A DNA stretch of 64,000 bases from Cloeon dipterum (lineage: Eukaryota; Arthropoda; Insecta; Ephemeroptera; Baetidae). Made by a program: the position numbers and the translations under genes. The notes below the pieces were generated by a model. It did no database searches, was not told where the DNA came from, and saw only the letters and a list, made by a program, of their open reading frames with translations. Positions 18,825 through 29,662 of this stretch are shown in pieces (the first letter of the stretch is position 1; each line of letters begins with the position of its first letter). The DNA lies in contig NC_088789.1 of the NCBI RefSeq assembly GCF_949628265.1, forward strand, positions 28,389,883 to 28,453,882. Direction: 5' to 3'.

Positions 18825-21531
18825 ATGGGCATCTCAACAGTGTTGGGTCTCTGCTTTTTATTTTTCTTTGCGTCCTTCGCGGAAGGTATTAATATATGGC
18901 TTCAATTATTTCCAACGCCTGCTTGTATATAGTTAATCTCTCTTTTAAGGGGAAAACTTTCGACTGTTGAATATTTTCCAAGATGATATGGTCTTGCAAA
19001 TGGCACCAAAGAGTGCTGTTTTGAGTGGATTTGGCGAGCCGAGCGCTGAGGTTGTCGCACAATTTGAGGATAATTTTTTAACGACTTCTGTTTCTGGTAT
19101 TATAATCTCTTTTCAATACGCGAAAAAACTTAAATTCTTAAATAGACGATGGAGCTTGGCAAATCATCCTGCCACCGCACTCTCCAGGGGGTCCTGTCAA
19201 TTTCCAAATTACGCAGGTAATCGAAAAAATAGTTAAAAGGTCATCTGGGGAGTGAATTAATTTTTAAATTTAATCAGGGAGGAGGCAATGAGACGTTTTC
19301 TTTCAATGCTTGGTTTGGAGATGTGTGGTTTTGCAGCGGGCAAAGCAACATGGAAATGCGAGTCGAGGAGGTTATTTTTGTTTTAATCTCAAATTAATAG
19401 CGGAGGTCGAATTATTAAGATTTATCTAAAATAAAAAGGTATTCAACTCGACCGAGGAAATCACGAAAGCGCTTTCTTATCAGAACCTGCGACTGTTGCA
19501 AATTAAAAATAACTACTCGCTGTCGACCGAGCTGGACGAGGTCGAGGGCTTTTCCATCCCTTGGACAGCGCCCCAGCCAGGTAATTAAATAAATAAAAGA
19601 ATAAAAAAATTGATTTCGTATAGATTCTGTCCCAAAATTTTCTGCGATGTGTCTTTTCTTCGGCGAGCGTCTTTCGGACCATTTCAACAATTCCCGCCCC
19701 ATTGGCCTGATCGATTCTTCATGGAGTGGGACCAGAATTGAAGCTTGGTCATCGGCGAGAGTGGCCGCGGAATGTAACACTCCTGCTAATGACGGGTAAG
19801 ATTTTTTTATTTAGCAAAAAGTGAGTTTTTTTTCAATTTTAACTAGTTTCTTGTAGGTAATGTTTGCACATCTGTTTTCAATAATTTTCTAATTATTTAC
19901 TGATGGACCTTGAGTTATAAAATTGTCAGAGTGACATTTTTAGAGAAATCAAGGCGGCAAAAAATGGCAATTTAAACAAATCTGCACAGTAGAGGAAATT
20001 TTGACCACTCCAACCGTAAATTCTAGATTTTCACAGGGGAAATATGGAATAAATTCATTTCTTGCGCAAGAAATTGGTAAAAATTACACTGGTAAAAACG
20101 ATAATATATTTATTTACAGGCAGAACGAAAACTCGCAGTCTGCTCTTTGGAACGGAATGGTGGCGCCGTTGACGAAAACAGCAATCCGAGGGGCGATTTG
20201 GTACCAGGGCTCGACCAATGTTGAGTGGAACGCCGACTTTTACGCGTGCCACATCACCGCTCTTGTCAACGACTGGCGAAACTCGTTCCAGCAGGGAAAC
20301 GTTCCGGCCGACGCGAACAGTATTGCTTTTCCATTCGGCATTTTCCAGGTTAGAAATTAAAAATGACTAGTTGCATAAACCCTTAGTGTTCAAAGCCGGC
20401 AACAGATGGCGCAACCACAGACTTTCTTAAAAAAATTTGTTTTAAGGCATTTCCGCTGCGATTTCAGACTCAATCTAGCTTATTTGCTTTTTTTTAATTA
20501 ATTTGCTAATTTTTGACGTTCTGAAAACCAAAATCGGTTCAGCCATTCGCCGTAGAAACGTTGGAAAATATTTTTTTATTTCAAAAAATAGTTTTTCACG
20601 ATTCTACGGCGATTGGCTAAACCGATTTTGGTTTTCAGCACGTCAAAAAAAGCATATATTAATTGAATAATGCACAGTAGCTAGATTGAGTCTGAAATCG
20701 CAGCGGAAATGCCTTAAAATCGAAAGTCTACGGTGGCGCCATCTGTTGGCGGCTTCGAACACTTAGGGTTTATGCAACTGGTGAATTGCACACTTTTTAA
20801 AATTAATTTAGAACGGACCGGCCGAGCGGGGAGAGAGTTACGAGTGGGGATATTTGCGTTGGCACCAAACAGTCGATCAAGGGGTGCTGCCGAATTCGAA
20901 CATCCCCGAGGCTTTTTTGGGCACCACCTACGACCTGACCGACCATGATTCGCCCACCGGAGAGTGAGTTTCCGTTCAAATTAATTTAAATAATTTATTT
21001 CTTGAGAAATTTAGCATTCATTTTCGAGACAAACAGACGGCTTGCACGAGATTGGCGGACGCGGCTAAGAATTTGATTTACGGACAAGTCGACCGAAAGA
21101 AATACGGCCCTGTTGTAGGTGTTTTATTTAAATTAAATGCTATTTTCGATAAAATTAAAATTCTCCATGCAGCCGGTCAATATCGACTTGTCTTCTGCTG
21201 ACTCCCTGCTGATCACTTATGATACGGCCCTTTCAATAGGAGGTCCGGATGGATTTGCCGTGAGTCAACGTGGGAATTAAATTTTAATTAAATTATATTC
21301 AATCAAGGTCGTTTTCTGCAGTTTGAACTCGCGGATGGATCTTGGAGTGCAGCCTCGTTTGCGCTAGAAAACGCCACTTCAGTCCGCGTTCAGGTCCAAC
21401 CTGATGCACGTCTTTTGACTTACGCGTTCAGGTCAAGCGTTTGCGAGTACAAGCAGTGCGCCCTGTACTCTGATGACGAGGATAGATTGCCGGCGCAGCC
21501 GTGGATTTGGGATATACGAGCTCAAAATTAA
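18825..21531 (+). CDS. SIAE: Sialate O-acetylesterase, 11 exons
   Basis: This secreted or lysosomal enzyme removes acetyl groups from O-acetylated sialic acids. Exons are 18825-18885, 18950-19096, 19146-19216, 19278-19370, 19439-19580, 19624-19795, 20120-20348, 20812-20963, 21015-21114, 21173-21259 and 21322-21531, giving 487 residues. A signal peptide (MGISTVLGLCFLFFFASFAE) starts it. The SGNH-type serine is in WFCSGQSNMEMRVEE; IGLIDSSWSGTRIEAW and RGAIWYQGSTN are family blocks. The His and Asp of the catalytic set are visible in GDIHFRDKQTACTRL. Intron 7 carries a 420-base hairpin element and intron 6 a family H repeat. AATAAA is at 21553. Insects have little sialic acid, so the natural substrate is uncertain. 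Confidence 0.92.
19825..20105 (+). repeat. Dispersed repeat family H in SIAE intron 6
   Basis: Contains AACTAGTTTCTTGTAGG, then TTTGCACATCTGTTTTCAAT, AGGCGGCAAAAAATGGCAAT and GGAATAAATTCATTTCTTGC. The same series occurs at 23770-24075 and inverted at 24755-25095 and 50385-50670. Confidence 0.75.
20368..20786 (+). mobile_element. Hairpin miniature element, family B, copy 1
   Basis: Almost the whole 419 bases is an inverted repeat. Outer arms run from AGTTGCATAAACCC and GCGATTTCAGACTCAATCTA on the left to the reverse complement on the right. A second pair (AAACCAAAATCGGTTCAGCC and complement) forms the inner arms around a poly(A/T) loop. It sits in SIAE intron 7. Copy 2 is at 62519-62953, inverted. 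Confidence 0.9.
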
Positions 21532-22620
21532 ATTTTAAACCGGGGTTTTGTGAATAAATACATGGAATAAATCAGTTATAAATTGGAAATTAAGTTTTAA
21601 ACTATTTTGAGAAAAAAATATTTACTGTTTAAACGCTGAATTAGTTTCTTTTAATTGCTTCCATCAACGAAAAATGCATTTTTTTACACTTTTAATGGGG
21701 TTTCAAGGGGTTGACGCCCTTTTTGACTGCTTCAGCTAACTAGGGGAGCTCATGATGAATTGAATGGTGTGCAGTTTATGCAAATTTGATGTTTAGAAGC
21801 CGAGATTTGGTAAACAAAAATATTTAGCGAAGCTGTTGTCATCGAAAATCAGTGTTTCGACCAAATAACCGGTTCTAAAAGGGTCAAATTTACGAAAATT
21901 ACATATAATTTTTCACGTCTTCACGTCCCATGATGCACTGAGGTAGTTTGAGGCTGATAAAGACTAAATTCCGTTGCGTAGAGAGGTGCAAACAACAAAA
22001 AAGTGTAAAATTGTGCGTTTTTCAGGGTGCAAAAAAGGGGTTGGAGTGTTAGCACCCTTAAACTATATTGGCTATCAAGAGGAAGTTGAGATGAGTCGAT
22101 CGGTGTACGGGTTTTGAAAATCTGACAGTTAGAAGCTGAGATTTGGGCGTGTAAAAATTAATTTAAAACACAAAAAATCGCTATTTTTCTAGATTTTATT
22201 TTTTAATAAATAGTAAATGTGAAACACCGCTCCAGATTTTGACTTATCTAACCTAATATTTTGCGCTCTACAAGATGGCTATATCAAAAATACAAATTTT
22301 AAATGCATTTATTTTCAAATTTGAGTTTTAATTCAGAAATTGAATTTTAGTGACCTTAACCTTCGACCTACGGCTTTAAGGTCAACAGGAAAGTTGTTCC
22401 ACATGACGAGACGAGTTCAACGGTGTCTAAATTTTTGTTCTACGACCAGTTTGGAGCGATAATTTGGACAAAAACTAAAATAAAAATTGAAATTCAGGTG
22501 CCTATAAACATAAATCGTGCAAATATGTAATGTGAAAAAGTCGTCATTTTTTGTTACATATGATAGGGCATTTTAATAGTTAGAATTAGAACATAATCAA
22601 ATTAAAAAAAATCGTCATCA
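21532..22620. repeat. Cluster of family F repeats downstream of SIAE
   Basis: Two successive family F units occur: one with GATTTGGTAAAC and AATGGTGTGCAGTTTATGC (about 21660-21800) and one with GATCGGTGTACGGGTTTTG (about 22060-22150). A family F tail with GTGACCTTAACCTTCGACCT is near 22350. No coding potential is seen. Confidence 0.6.
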
Positions 22621-22639
22621 CACGGAAGGGCGAATTTCC

Positions 22640-23022
22640 CCTCGCGCGTTTTCCCAGAGAAAAGAGCCGCCGCGTTGTGCCACCGGCACGTGTAGGAGCG
22701 CTGGCGTCGGCGTGTCAGTTGGTTGTCAGACGAAAACAAACAACAAGGTAGGGTGCGGGAGTGCGGGAGCCGGGAGAGTGCGTTGAACGCGCTGCGTAGG
22801 GGGTTGGGGTGCGACTAGACACCCCTTCGTGTGTCTGACCTCGGAGAAGGGCCAGCCAGCATCAGCATCAGTCGGCGGTTGCCAAGCGGCGGACTCGCCC
22901 TGCTCTTGCACGGCCCTCGACGCCGTCCGGGCCGCAAAGTCCGGCGATTAAAATCCGCGCCAGATGCGTCCTCGTGCGCCGAGTTTCCGCTGAAGGGCCA
23001 GGGTTGAGGGGCGGGATTTCCG
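22640..23022 (+). promoter_or_regulatory. GC-rich promoter and 5'UTR region of the ZAD zinc-finger gene
   Basis: Base composition changes abruptly to GC-rich at about 22630 and stays so to the start codon at 23023. A donor-like AACAAG|GTAGGG near 22745 suggests a 5'UTR intron. Antisense ORFs here are by-products of the composition. Confidence 0.45.
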
Positions 23023-26000
23023 ATGGGGCCCAAGGATGGGGGCGCTGCCCCGCGCCTCTGCCGCCTCTGCGGCAAGAAGAAGCCCAAACACGACGACGTT
23101 TCCAGCAAAGAGGGCCTCATCAACCTCATCGAGGACTGCTTGAAAATTAAGGTACATATTCGCACCCGCTCACGCACTTTTTTGTTTTCGCCCCGGATTT
23201 GCACGGTTGGCGGTGATTCATCGATTTTGACCGCTCCAACCCTTCACTGCAGTGCTGCAGTTTTGCTCTGCGTCACAAAAATCGATTTTATGTATCTATC
23301 TACAAACCAAGGAGGCAAGAGGCGACTCGCAGAAAAGTGCGTGTCCTTACGCACAAATTACGAATATTTAAGCTGGAATTTTCGCTCTTGCAGGATTTTT
23401 GTCTTTTTTTAGCTAAATTTATTGAGGATCTATCAAATGAAATAGAATGTACTTTTTTGGATCGATAGGAGAAGAAAAATCGAGGTTAAAATTGGTTTAC
23501 AGCTAAATTTGGTTAATTTTTGCAAGGAATCCACTTTTGATTTATGTCTCCTCTGCTGATTTATGAATTATGGAAAGTTTTTTTCAACTGTATGAAAAAA
23601 TTTGACCAGATTTTTGTTCTAAATTAAAAAAAAAATCAATTTGTCTGAATAAAATTTCAAAAGACTTCTTTAATTTGCTCAGAAAATTCGTCCGACGATT
23701 TCGAAAGTCGAAAAAAGGGGGAAAATAATTTCCTAGCCTGCTGAATAAGAAAAAATCCTCTTGGTTCCAGAGTTAAAAAACGTTTTTTTTTTAATTTTGA
23801 CCAGTTTCTCGCAGGCATTGTTTGCACCTGTTTTCAATAATTTTTTTTTAATTATTAGCTCACGACCTCAACTTGAAAAATTGTCAGAGAGATATTTTTG
23901 GAGAAATTGAGACAGCAAAAAATGGCAATTTAAAAAAATCAACACATTAGATGAAATTTGGACCACTCCAAACGCAAATTTTAGATTTTCGCATAGGAAA
24001 AATGGAATAAATTTATTTCTTGGTAAAAATTGAGTGGAAAAAACCAGTGGTGTAAAAAAAACTGGGTGGTTAAGCAAATACAACCCTGTTTCTTCGATAG
24101 AAATGTCAATATTTACCGTAATACTGATCTAATTCTAAAAATCAAATATATTTTGGATGTTTTGAACAATTAATGTTGTTGTTCAGGTGTGATTTTTTAC
24201 ATAATTATACCAATTTTTGAACCTTTGGCCGTTAATATCTTGAGAACTGCAGGTTTCTCCAACTCAAAATAAATAATTAAAAAATTTACACGCACCTGGA
24301 GCATCATTTTGTCATTTGCTTCGAAAAAATCCAAAATTTCCTTCTCAAGTTTTAATCGATTTTAAAAATTAAAAAAAACGCTCGTAAAATAATTATTTTT
24401 TTGAATGTTTATTTATTTTAGTTGTTGCCCGTCAGGGTTCGCCAATTTTGCAATGTGCAAAAATGCACCACTGGTTTTTTGCGCAAAAAACAGCTGGAAA
24501 AACTCACCAGTTTTTGGTTTTTCCGAATTTAACCCAAAAAAAAGTCATATTTCACGCTATAAAAGCCAGATATTTTGGAAAATTACGATGAGAGTTGAAA
24601 TTCTCGGTGAAACCAGTAGCCTAATTTTGTTCATCCTATATGGGAATTTTTGATCTTCCTAGAGAATGCATGTTGTTCGGAAAAATTCGAAAAATTGCAT
24701 AAAAAACGATAAAAAAACAGTTTTTGCTATGCATTTTTCCGGAAAAATCAGGGTTGCATTTGCTTACCACCAGGTTTTTTCACCACTGGTTTTTTAACGA
24801 ATTTTCCAACTCAATTTTTATGAATTTCTTGCGCAAGAATTGCAAGAAATTAATTTATTCCATTTTTCTTCTCAGAAAATCTCAAATTTCGGTCGGAGTG
24901 CTCAAAATTTCCTCCACTGTGCAGATATTTTCTTTTCAATTGCTATTTTGCTGCTTCAATTTCCCAAAAAATTATCTCTGACAATTTTTAAGTCGAGGTT
25001 ATAGGCTAATAATTAGAAAATTATTGAAAACTGAGGTGATAATGTTGCCTGCAAGAAACTGGTAAAAATTGAAAAAAAAAACGTTTTTACAGCTGCACGG
25101 CATTTTTCTTTCAAAAAATGCGGGTGTTTTGAGAACCCTGCTGCCCGTCTAATAAGGCATAGTTTGCGGTTCTTGCTTCATTACATGATTTCGAAAACCC
25201 GTTTTTCCCGATTGCGCCCTGCTTTTCCAAACCCATTCTCAAACAATCAACTCCCAGCTGGAAACCCCCAAAAATAGATGACAACTAACGTAAGAAAAAA
25301 TTGGTTTCAGATTGATCTCAAGGACGGGCTGCCGCAAAACGTGTGCAACGAGTGCGGGCGGAAGCTGCGTTCGTGGCGCAAATTCTTCGACACGGCGCAA
25401 GAGACGCAGGTGAACTTGGTGGAGATGATGCCCGAGTGCGTGGAGCGACCTGAGCGGCACAAGTGCGCGCTGTGCGGGCAGCAGTTCAGCAAGAGCCGCG
25501 CCTTCGCGCAGCACCTGGCCGAGCACTCGGGCCGCAAGTTCTGCTGTCCGGTGTGCAAGCGCAACCTGGCCAGCGAGGAGGGCCTGGTGCGCCACCAGGA
25601 GGTGCACTCGGACACGCGCAACCACTGCTGCCACCACTGCGGACGCCTCTTCCAGACGCTCACCTGCCTCAGCCAACACGTCCGCTACCAACACCGACCC
25701 GCCGAAAACCCAGCCTTCACCTGCCAGTTCTGCAACAAGAACTTTGTCCAGCGCACCCACTTTGAAATCCACGTCCGAACGCATACAGGTCAGCATAAAT
25801 CTATTATAGAGGAATGATACTGGAAAAGCCTGGAAAATGTTTGTTGCCAATGCATGAAGTCATTCCTTAGGATTCAGTTAAAGCCTAAATTGACCTAAGA
25901 AGCGCTGTAATTTTTTTGAGAAAATTGGCTGGAAAGTTAGCGTGCTTTTCAAATGGCAATGGCTGTCTCCTTACTTGAAATCCGATTTAATTTCAAAACC

Positions 26001-28383
26001 AAGAGTTTCCCCAATAAGTGGCATACACCGTTGGACAGATCTCGACGAGAGGAATCGGAATATGCCAAGAAAATATGTTCAAGCACTGTAAATTTTGGAG
26101 AAATTGGCAAAATTTGATTTTTTACTGTAGGAAGGTCATTTTTTTATTATTGCAAATTGTTTATCGGTCAATTGTTTATGAGTTTATGGCATCCAACAAT
26201 TTAAATAATTTTCAATTGTTGCCCAGTATCATTCCACTTTAAGGAAAGGTCAACTTTGGCGATTTTTTTCAAGGTGATAGCCCCCTTTGACAGGGTTTGC
26301 AAAAAACCAGCTGGAAAAACCACTAGTTTTGGATTTTCCGTATTTTTACAAATTTAACCCCAAAAAGGTCACATTTCGCTCCAAATAAGTAATCATTTTT
26401 GGAAAATCATGATTTAGGTTCGAATTTTCTGTCTTTTGGTGGAACCAGTGGCATTTGTACTCAATTTTAAAAATTCTAGTAGAAATTTTCAAACGGATTT
26501 TGTACGAAAATTTGAGAAAAATGTGCTCTATAGGAAAAAAACTGGAAATTTAATCAGCTTTCTGAATATAGACAGTTTTTGACGCTACTACCAACTGCTG
26601 AATTTCAATAAAGCCCTTTTAAAAAAACTGCAATTTTTGAAAAAATTAAAAAATAACTTACAAGACTCAAAAGTACCATTTTTTGTCTTCTCATTATTAA
26701 ATTTTCATAATTTTTCTCGCCCCCGAAGCAATTAATTTCCTTTGCTCAAAAAAGGTGCCCTGGTTAAATTCAAAAAATTAGATTTTGGGGCAGTTTTGGT
26801 CTGAACTATATTATGAAAAAATGTAATATCATTTTTTAAAATTAAAAAATCACTATAATAATTCCACTTTAAGTACATCCTGAACACTTCTTCTAATCAA
26901 CTGCTAATTCTGTTTGTTTCAGGGATAAAACCATACTGCTGTGAGACTTGTGGTAGTCGATTTCCGAGCAGTGCTCTCTTGCAACGCCACGTTTACGGAG
27001 TGCACGAAAAGAAGAAGCGATACAAATGCCCGCAATGCCCCAAGGAGTTTCTCTACAAGCACAATTACACAGGTAAATTACTGAATTAAATTCAGGAGAG
27101 GCGAGAATTCATGCTAATCTTGATGTTGCAGCGCATCTAGCCCGCCACGAAGGAACCAAAGAAGTCAAATGTGACCAGTGTGACAAGTCTTTCTTCACCA
27201 GAAATGCGCTTTTCAGGCACATGAGAGTACATTCCAAGGACAAGCCCTTTGCTGTAAGGATAATTAATTTTTTTTTAAATATCACGAAAACTAAAACTTT
27301 CACCGTCCTGAAACTTTATATAAGCATGCCACATGGTACATACACCTGGGGCAACATTTTATCTCATGTTTAAAAATGTTAAATTGACTGTTAAAAATAT
27401 TTCAAAATTTATTTTAACTAAAAAATTAACTAGAATTAGAGAATTTCGTTTTTTGCAAATTAAACAGTTGGTGGCTGTCAAAATAGGCATTTTTTGATGT
27501 TCTAGCTTAACTGTAACTTGAGATAATCTCAATTTCACCCTGATTTTCCGGAGCAGCCGTCAAATTTGGTTAAAGTGGAATGATAGTGATTTTTTTATTT
27601 AAAAAATGACATTACATCAAAAGTTAACCCTAACCGAGCAATATTTTTTCATATACTTCTGACCAAAAGTGCCCAAAATCCAATTTTTCTAATTTAACTT
27701 TTTGCAATTTTGAGCTAAGAAAGTTAATTGCTTCCAGGGTGAGAAAAAATATGAAAATTTAACAGTGAAAAGATAAAAATAGTACTTTTGAGTCTTGAAA
27801 GTTTTTTTTTATTTTTCAAAAATTGCAGATTTCTGAAAGGGGTCTGTGCGTGGCCTCATTAAAATTCACCAGTTGATTTTAGCGTCAAAAATTGCCTATA
27901 TCCAGAAAGCTGATTAAATTTCCAGTTTTTTCTATTGAGCAGATTTTTAATTTTTCTCAAATTTACTATTTTCGCAAAAATTTTGTCTGAAAACCTCTAC
28001 TGGCCGTTAGAAAAACTTTAATTTTTTGGGGGGAACATAATAAAATATTTGAGGAATTACAGAACCCTCGTGGAAAAACCCAATAATTGATTCTTTTTTT
28101 TAATCCATTTTAGTGCGACATTTGCGGCAAGAAGTTTGCAGACTGCAGCAACCGGAAGCGGCACATGCAGCAGCAGCACGGCACGTCTGAAATTCCACGC
28201 GCGCAGCCGAAAGAGCCAGAAATGATGTTGGTGGCGCTGAGCGCGACCGACGAAGATCTGGACCTGAACACCCTGTCGAGCGCGCCGCTCTCACCTTCGC
28301 TGACGCTTCCTCTCGAGCTTCTGCCGGCCAGCCCCTTGCAGCTGCCCGCCTCGGAATTCCTCATCCCCCTCAACAATTACTGA
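23023..28383 (+). CDS. ZAD domain protein with eight C2H2 zinc fingers, 5 exons
   Basis: A probable DNA-binding nuclear protein of the insect-expanded ZAD class. Exons are 23023-23151, 25311-25788, 26923-27072, 27132-27253 and 28114-28383 (382 residues). The ZAD domain spans exons 1-2: CRLC near residue 13 and CNEC near residue 55 are its two zinc-binding pairs. Eight C2H2 fingers follow, starting HKCALC, FCCPVC, HCCHHC, FTCQFC, YCCETC, YKCPQC, VKCDQC and FACDIC. Only finger 4-5 has the classical HTGIKPY linker. The C-terminal 65 residues are Ser/Leu/Pro-rich with an acidic ATDEDLDLN patch, possibly an effector segment. Introns of 2.2, 1.1 and 0.9 kb are filled with dispersed repeats. AATAAA is at 28582. 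I do not recognise a specific orthologue. Confidence 0.9.
23770..25095. mobile_element. Large inverted repeat in ZAD gene intron 1 (family H arms)
   Basis: Arms 23770-24090 and 24750-25095 are reverse complements along about 300 bases: TTTTGACCAGTTTCTCGCAG on the left answers CTGCAAGAAACTGGTAAAA on the right, and both end in AACG with long A/T runs. The 660-base centre contains a family G copy at 24430-24760. It may be one composite element or two insertions. Confidence 0.75.
25806..26241 (+). mobile_element. Miniature inverted-repeat element, family A, in ZAD gene intron 2
   Basis: Starts AGAGGAATGATACTGG and ends CCCAGTATCATTCCACTT; the two ends are inverted repeats flanked by TA. It begins only about 17 bases after the donor of exon 2, so the copy fills the start of the intron. 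Confidence 0.85.
26285..26885. repeat. Family G fragment followed by inverted family I copy
   Basis: 26285-26470 resembles family G (ACCAGCTGGAAAAACC, AACCCCAAAAAGGTCAC). 26520-26885 is the reverse complement of 27575-27960, visible from GGAAATTTAATCAGCTTTCT and from the TCATTCC-type end at 26868. Confidence 0.65.
27575..28050 (+). repeat. Dispersed repeat family I in ZAD gene intron 4
   Basis: Starts AGTGGAATGATAGTG and then follows the COPA intron copy at 2870-3400 segment by segment (AAAGTTAACCCTAACCGAGC; TCTGACCAAAAGTGCCC; CAGAAAGCTGATTAAATTTC). Its TGGAATGATA end resembles that of family A, although the interiors differ. Confidence 0.7.
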
Positions 28384-28589
28384 TTGATCTCAAGCTTTTT
28401 TGTGCTTTATTTGTGTAGCGTAGATCTAGTTTTTTGTGTGATATTTTTGGTAGGTAGCACCCTAGAGAATACATAGTGAAATTCATATTTTGTAAACTTG
28501 TAGTGATGTGATCAGAATCAATTATTGCATTCCATGAGAAACCAAGTCGATTTTTATGATGTGTATATTTACGCAGATCCAAATAAATG

Positions 28590-29035
28590 GCATACAAATA
28601 TTAAATAAACGTTCATAGATTTTGTTTCCATGCCAAGCTAAATTTTTAGAAAACTGCCAGCAAAGTTAACACTATTTTGAGTGGGGAGAATCTCCTTTTA
28701 AATTAAATCCAGACGATTTACGTTGAAATTCCGCATCTTCTTCAGTAAAAAATTATGCTTCTCAGTATTAATTGGTCTTCCAGAGGATTTAAAATCACAT
28801 TAAAAATAGCCAAATAAATTCTTTGATAAAAATAATTATTCATCTGTTGATGCCTGTGAAAATAATTAACTGAAAATATATTCAGCTTTGTAGAAAATTA
28901 TAAGATACTCATTTAAAAATAACTTTGTTGTCTCTAGAAAAGGGGCGTAACCAGCAAAATAAGGAATATATCAGATTTAATAACATTTCGAGACTTGAAT
29001 AATAAAACCAGTGCACAAGAATTGAGTTCGACTTC
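28590..29035. other. Intergenic region between ZAD gene and mago
   Basis: About 450 bases of AT-rich sequence between convergent poly(A) signals (28582 plus; near 29040 minus). No gene or repeat recognised. Confidence 0.5.
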
Positions 29036-29164
29036 TTGTTTTATTGCAGAAATTACGAGAATCATTATGACTGTATTACATAAATGAATGCACTGTAGAG
29101 TCCAACCGAAACAAAAATACATAAACAGTTTGTGGTGGTGATGGAGATGTAATAACCGACACAA

Positions 29165-29662
29165 TTAGATGGGCTTGATCTTGAAGTGGAGACCAATCAG
29201 GGAGAAAACGAGACACTTAAGGTCCTGCACCAGGTAGTAGAAGCAACGCAGACCCTCAGGGTCCTTGCTCTGGTTCACGTCCACCAGGCTGCCAGTCTTG
29301 GAGGTGGTGAACGAAATGTGCTCATCGCCGACCACGATTTCCAGCTCCTGCCGACCCACTCTGTCTGGCGTGGGCCAAAGATTGTCGTCCTCCTGCGAGT
29401 GTCAATTTTAATAAAACATCCTGAACAGGCCTGACGAAGGGTTACAAACCTGCATAATTTCCGAGTCCACGATGATTCTCTTGAGCTCGTCCATGACTGT
29501 TTGGTGGACGTAGGCTTCCTTGCGGATCATCGTGTCGTTCTTGTAGTTTGAGTTGTTTGCGTACCGCAGCTTGCCGTCCGGTCGAAACTCGAACTCGAGG
29601 AATTCGTGGCCGAATTTGCCCTTGTGGCCCACGTAGTAGCGCAGGTAAAACTCTTGCGACAT
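29165..29662 (-). CDS. mago: Mago nashi, exon junction complex subunit, 2 exons
   Basis: Mago forms a heterodimer with Y14/Tsunagi and locks the exon junction complex on spliced mRNA; it is needed for mRNA localisation and nonsense-mediated decay. Exons are 29450-29662 and 29165-29392, 146 residues in all, the family length. The near-invariant sequences [40 protein letters not shown] and [20 protein letters not shown] are all present, and the protein ends in the usual GLHFKIKPI. An in-frame ATG at 29770 exists, but [10 protein letters not shown] is the conserved start. A minus-strand AATAAA lies near 29040. The gene converges on the ZAD gene. Confidence 0.97.

Noticed and set aside
25239-25850. 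203-codon minus-strand ORF
   Set aside because: It is the antisense shadow of the zinc-finger exon; GC-rich coding DNA opens the opposite frame. No domain and no start context.
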